DNA of 64,000 nt from NCBI RefSeq assembly GCF_000337175.1, contig NZ_AOIJ01000061.1, positions 34,197 through 98,196 on the forward strand, in the 5' to 3' direction. The stretch's first letter is position 1; each line of letters starts with the position of its first letter. The notes below the pieces were generated by a model that saw nothing but the letters and a program-made list of their open reading frames with translations, made no database searches and was not told the DNA's origin. Below, piece by piece: positions 63,980 through 64,000 of this stretch. The DNA comes from Natrinema gari JCM 14663 (GTDB lineage Archaea; Halobacteriota; Halobacteria; Halobacteriales; Natrialbaceae). Made by a program: the position numbers and the translations under genes.

Positions 63980-64000
63980 CTGTCTCTTATACACATCTCT
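63980..64000. other. Nextera (Tn5 mosaic-end) adapter at contig end
   Basis: Bases 63980-63998 are CTGTCTCTTATACACATCT, exactly the 19-base Tn5 mosaic end used in Nextera libraries. On the minus strand a frame starts MCIRDR, a peptide familiar as an adapter-contamination signature. The final two bases (CT) may be the start of the remaining adapter, with one mismatch. This is an assembly artefact, not biology. Confidence 0.95.

Overview
The window is haloarchaeal chromosomal DNA, most like the Natrinema/Haloterrigena group of Halobacteria. The signs are high GC, strongly acidic proteins, leaderless genes with TATA boxes about 25-30 bases before the start codon, archaeosine and F420 biosynthesis genes, CetZ, TrkA, PGF-CTERM surface proteins, HalOD1 and HTH_10 regulators, and decayed haloarchaeal insertion sequences. 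The exact genus cannot be fixed from this sequence alone. The last ~20 bases match the Nextera transposon end, so the sequence stops at a contig end and the final gene is cut artificially.

Region 1 (1-13.1 kb) looks like a catabolic block with visibly lower GC than the rest. It holds electron-transfer flavoprotein etfBA, an ADTH-synthase-type aldolase, a cupin, a DAO-type FAD oxidoreductase, a sodium:solute symporter, a pyrroline-5-carboxylate-type aldehyde dehydrogenase, a DUF1152 protein, an aminotransferase, an SDR with altered active site and an IclR regulator. I infer uptake and oxidation of an amino acid or related amine, feeding electrons to ETF. Region 2 (13.1-16.8 kb) is a graveyard: two decayed IS6-type transposases lying tail to tail, an IS4-type fragment, and broken VOC and winged-helix-like genes.

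Region 3 (16.8-27 kb) has a response regulator overlapping a receiver-GAF-HTH_10 regulator, an LLM oxidoreductase, dpsA, a DtxR-type regulator with a clear iron-box palindrome, purU, purS, purQ and a large PAS/GAF histidine kinase. Region 4 (27-35 kb) gathers the three archaeosine enzymes (RaSEA, TgtA, ArcS) around a HalOD1 protein, a TRAM protein and a PGF-CTERM surface protein. Region 5 (35-48 kb) is housekeeping: purC, the F420 genes cofH, cofG and cofC, cetZ, a cupredoxin, a cyclase, a deaminase, and small membrane or zinc proteins.

Region 6 (48-64 kb) has tmk, trkA flanked by two near-identical-size stand-alone RAM-domain proteins, a hairpin cluster, metY, a Na+/Ca2+ exchanger, a two-gene surface operon in which a PhoX-like protein with a cohesin-like domain and a dockerin is followed by a small anchored cohesin-like protein, gpmI, an HTTM membrane protein, a zinc-ribbon protein and a truncated NurA-type nuclease. 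The most interesting points are the cohesin/dockerin pair, the DtxR operator with a coupled leaderless 43-codon reading frame, the RAM-trkA-RAM arrangement and the composition of the catabolic block.
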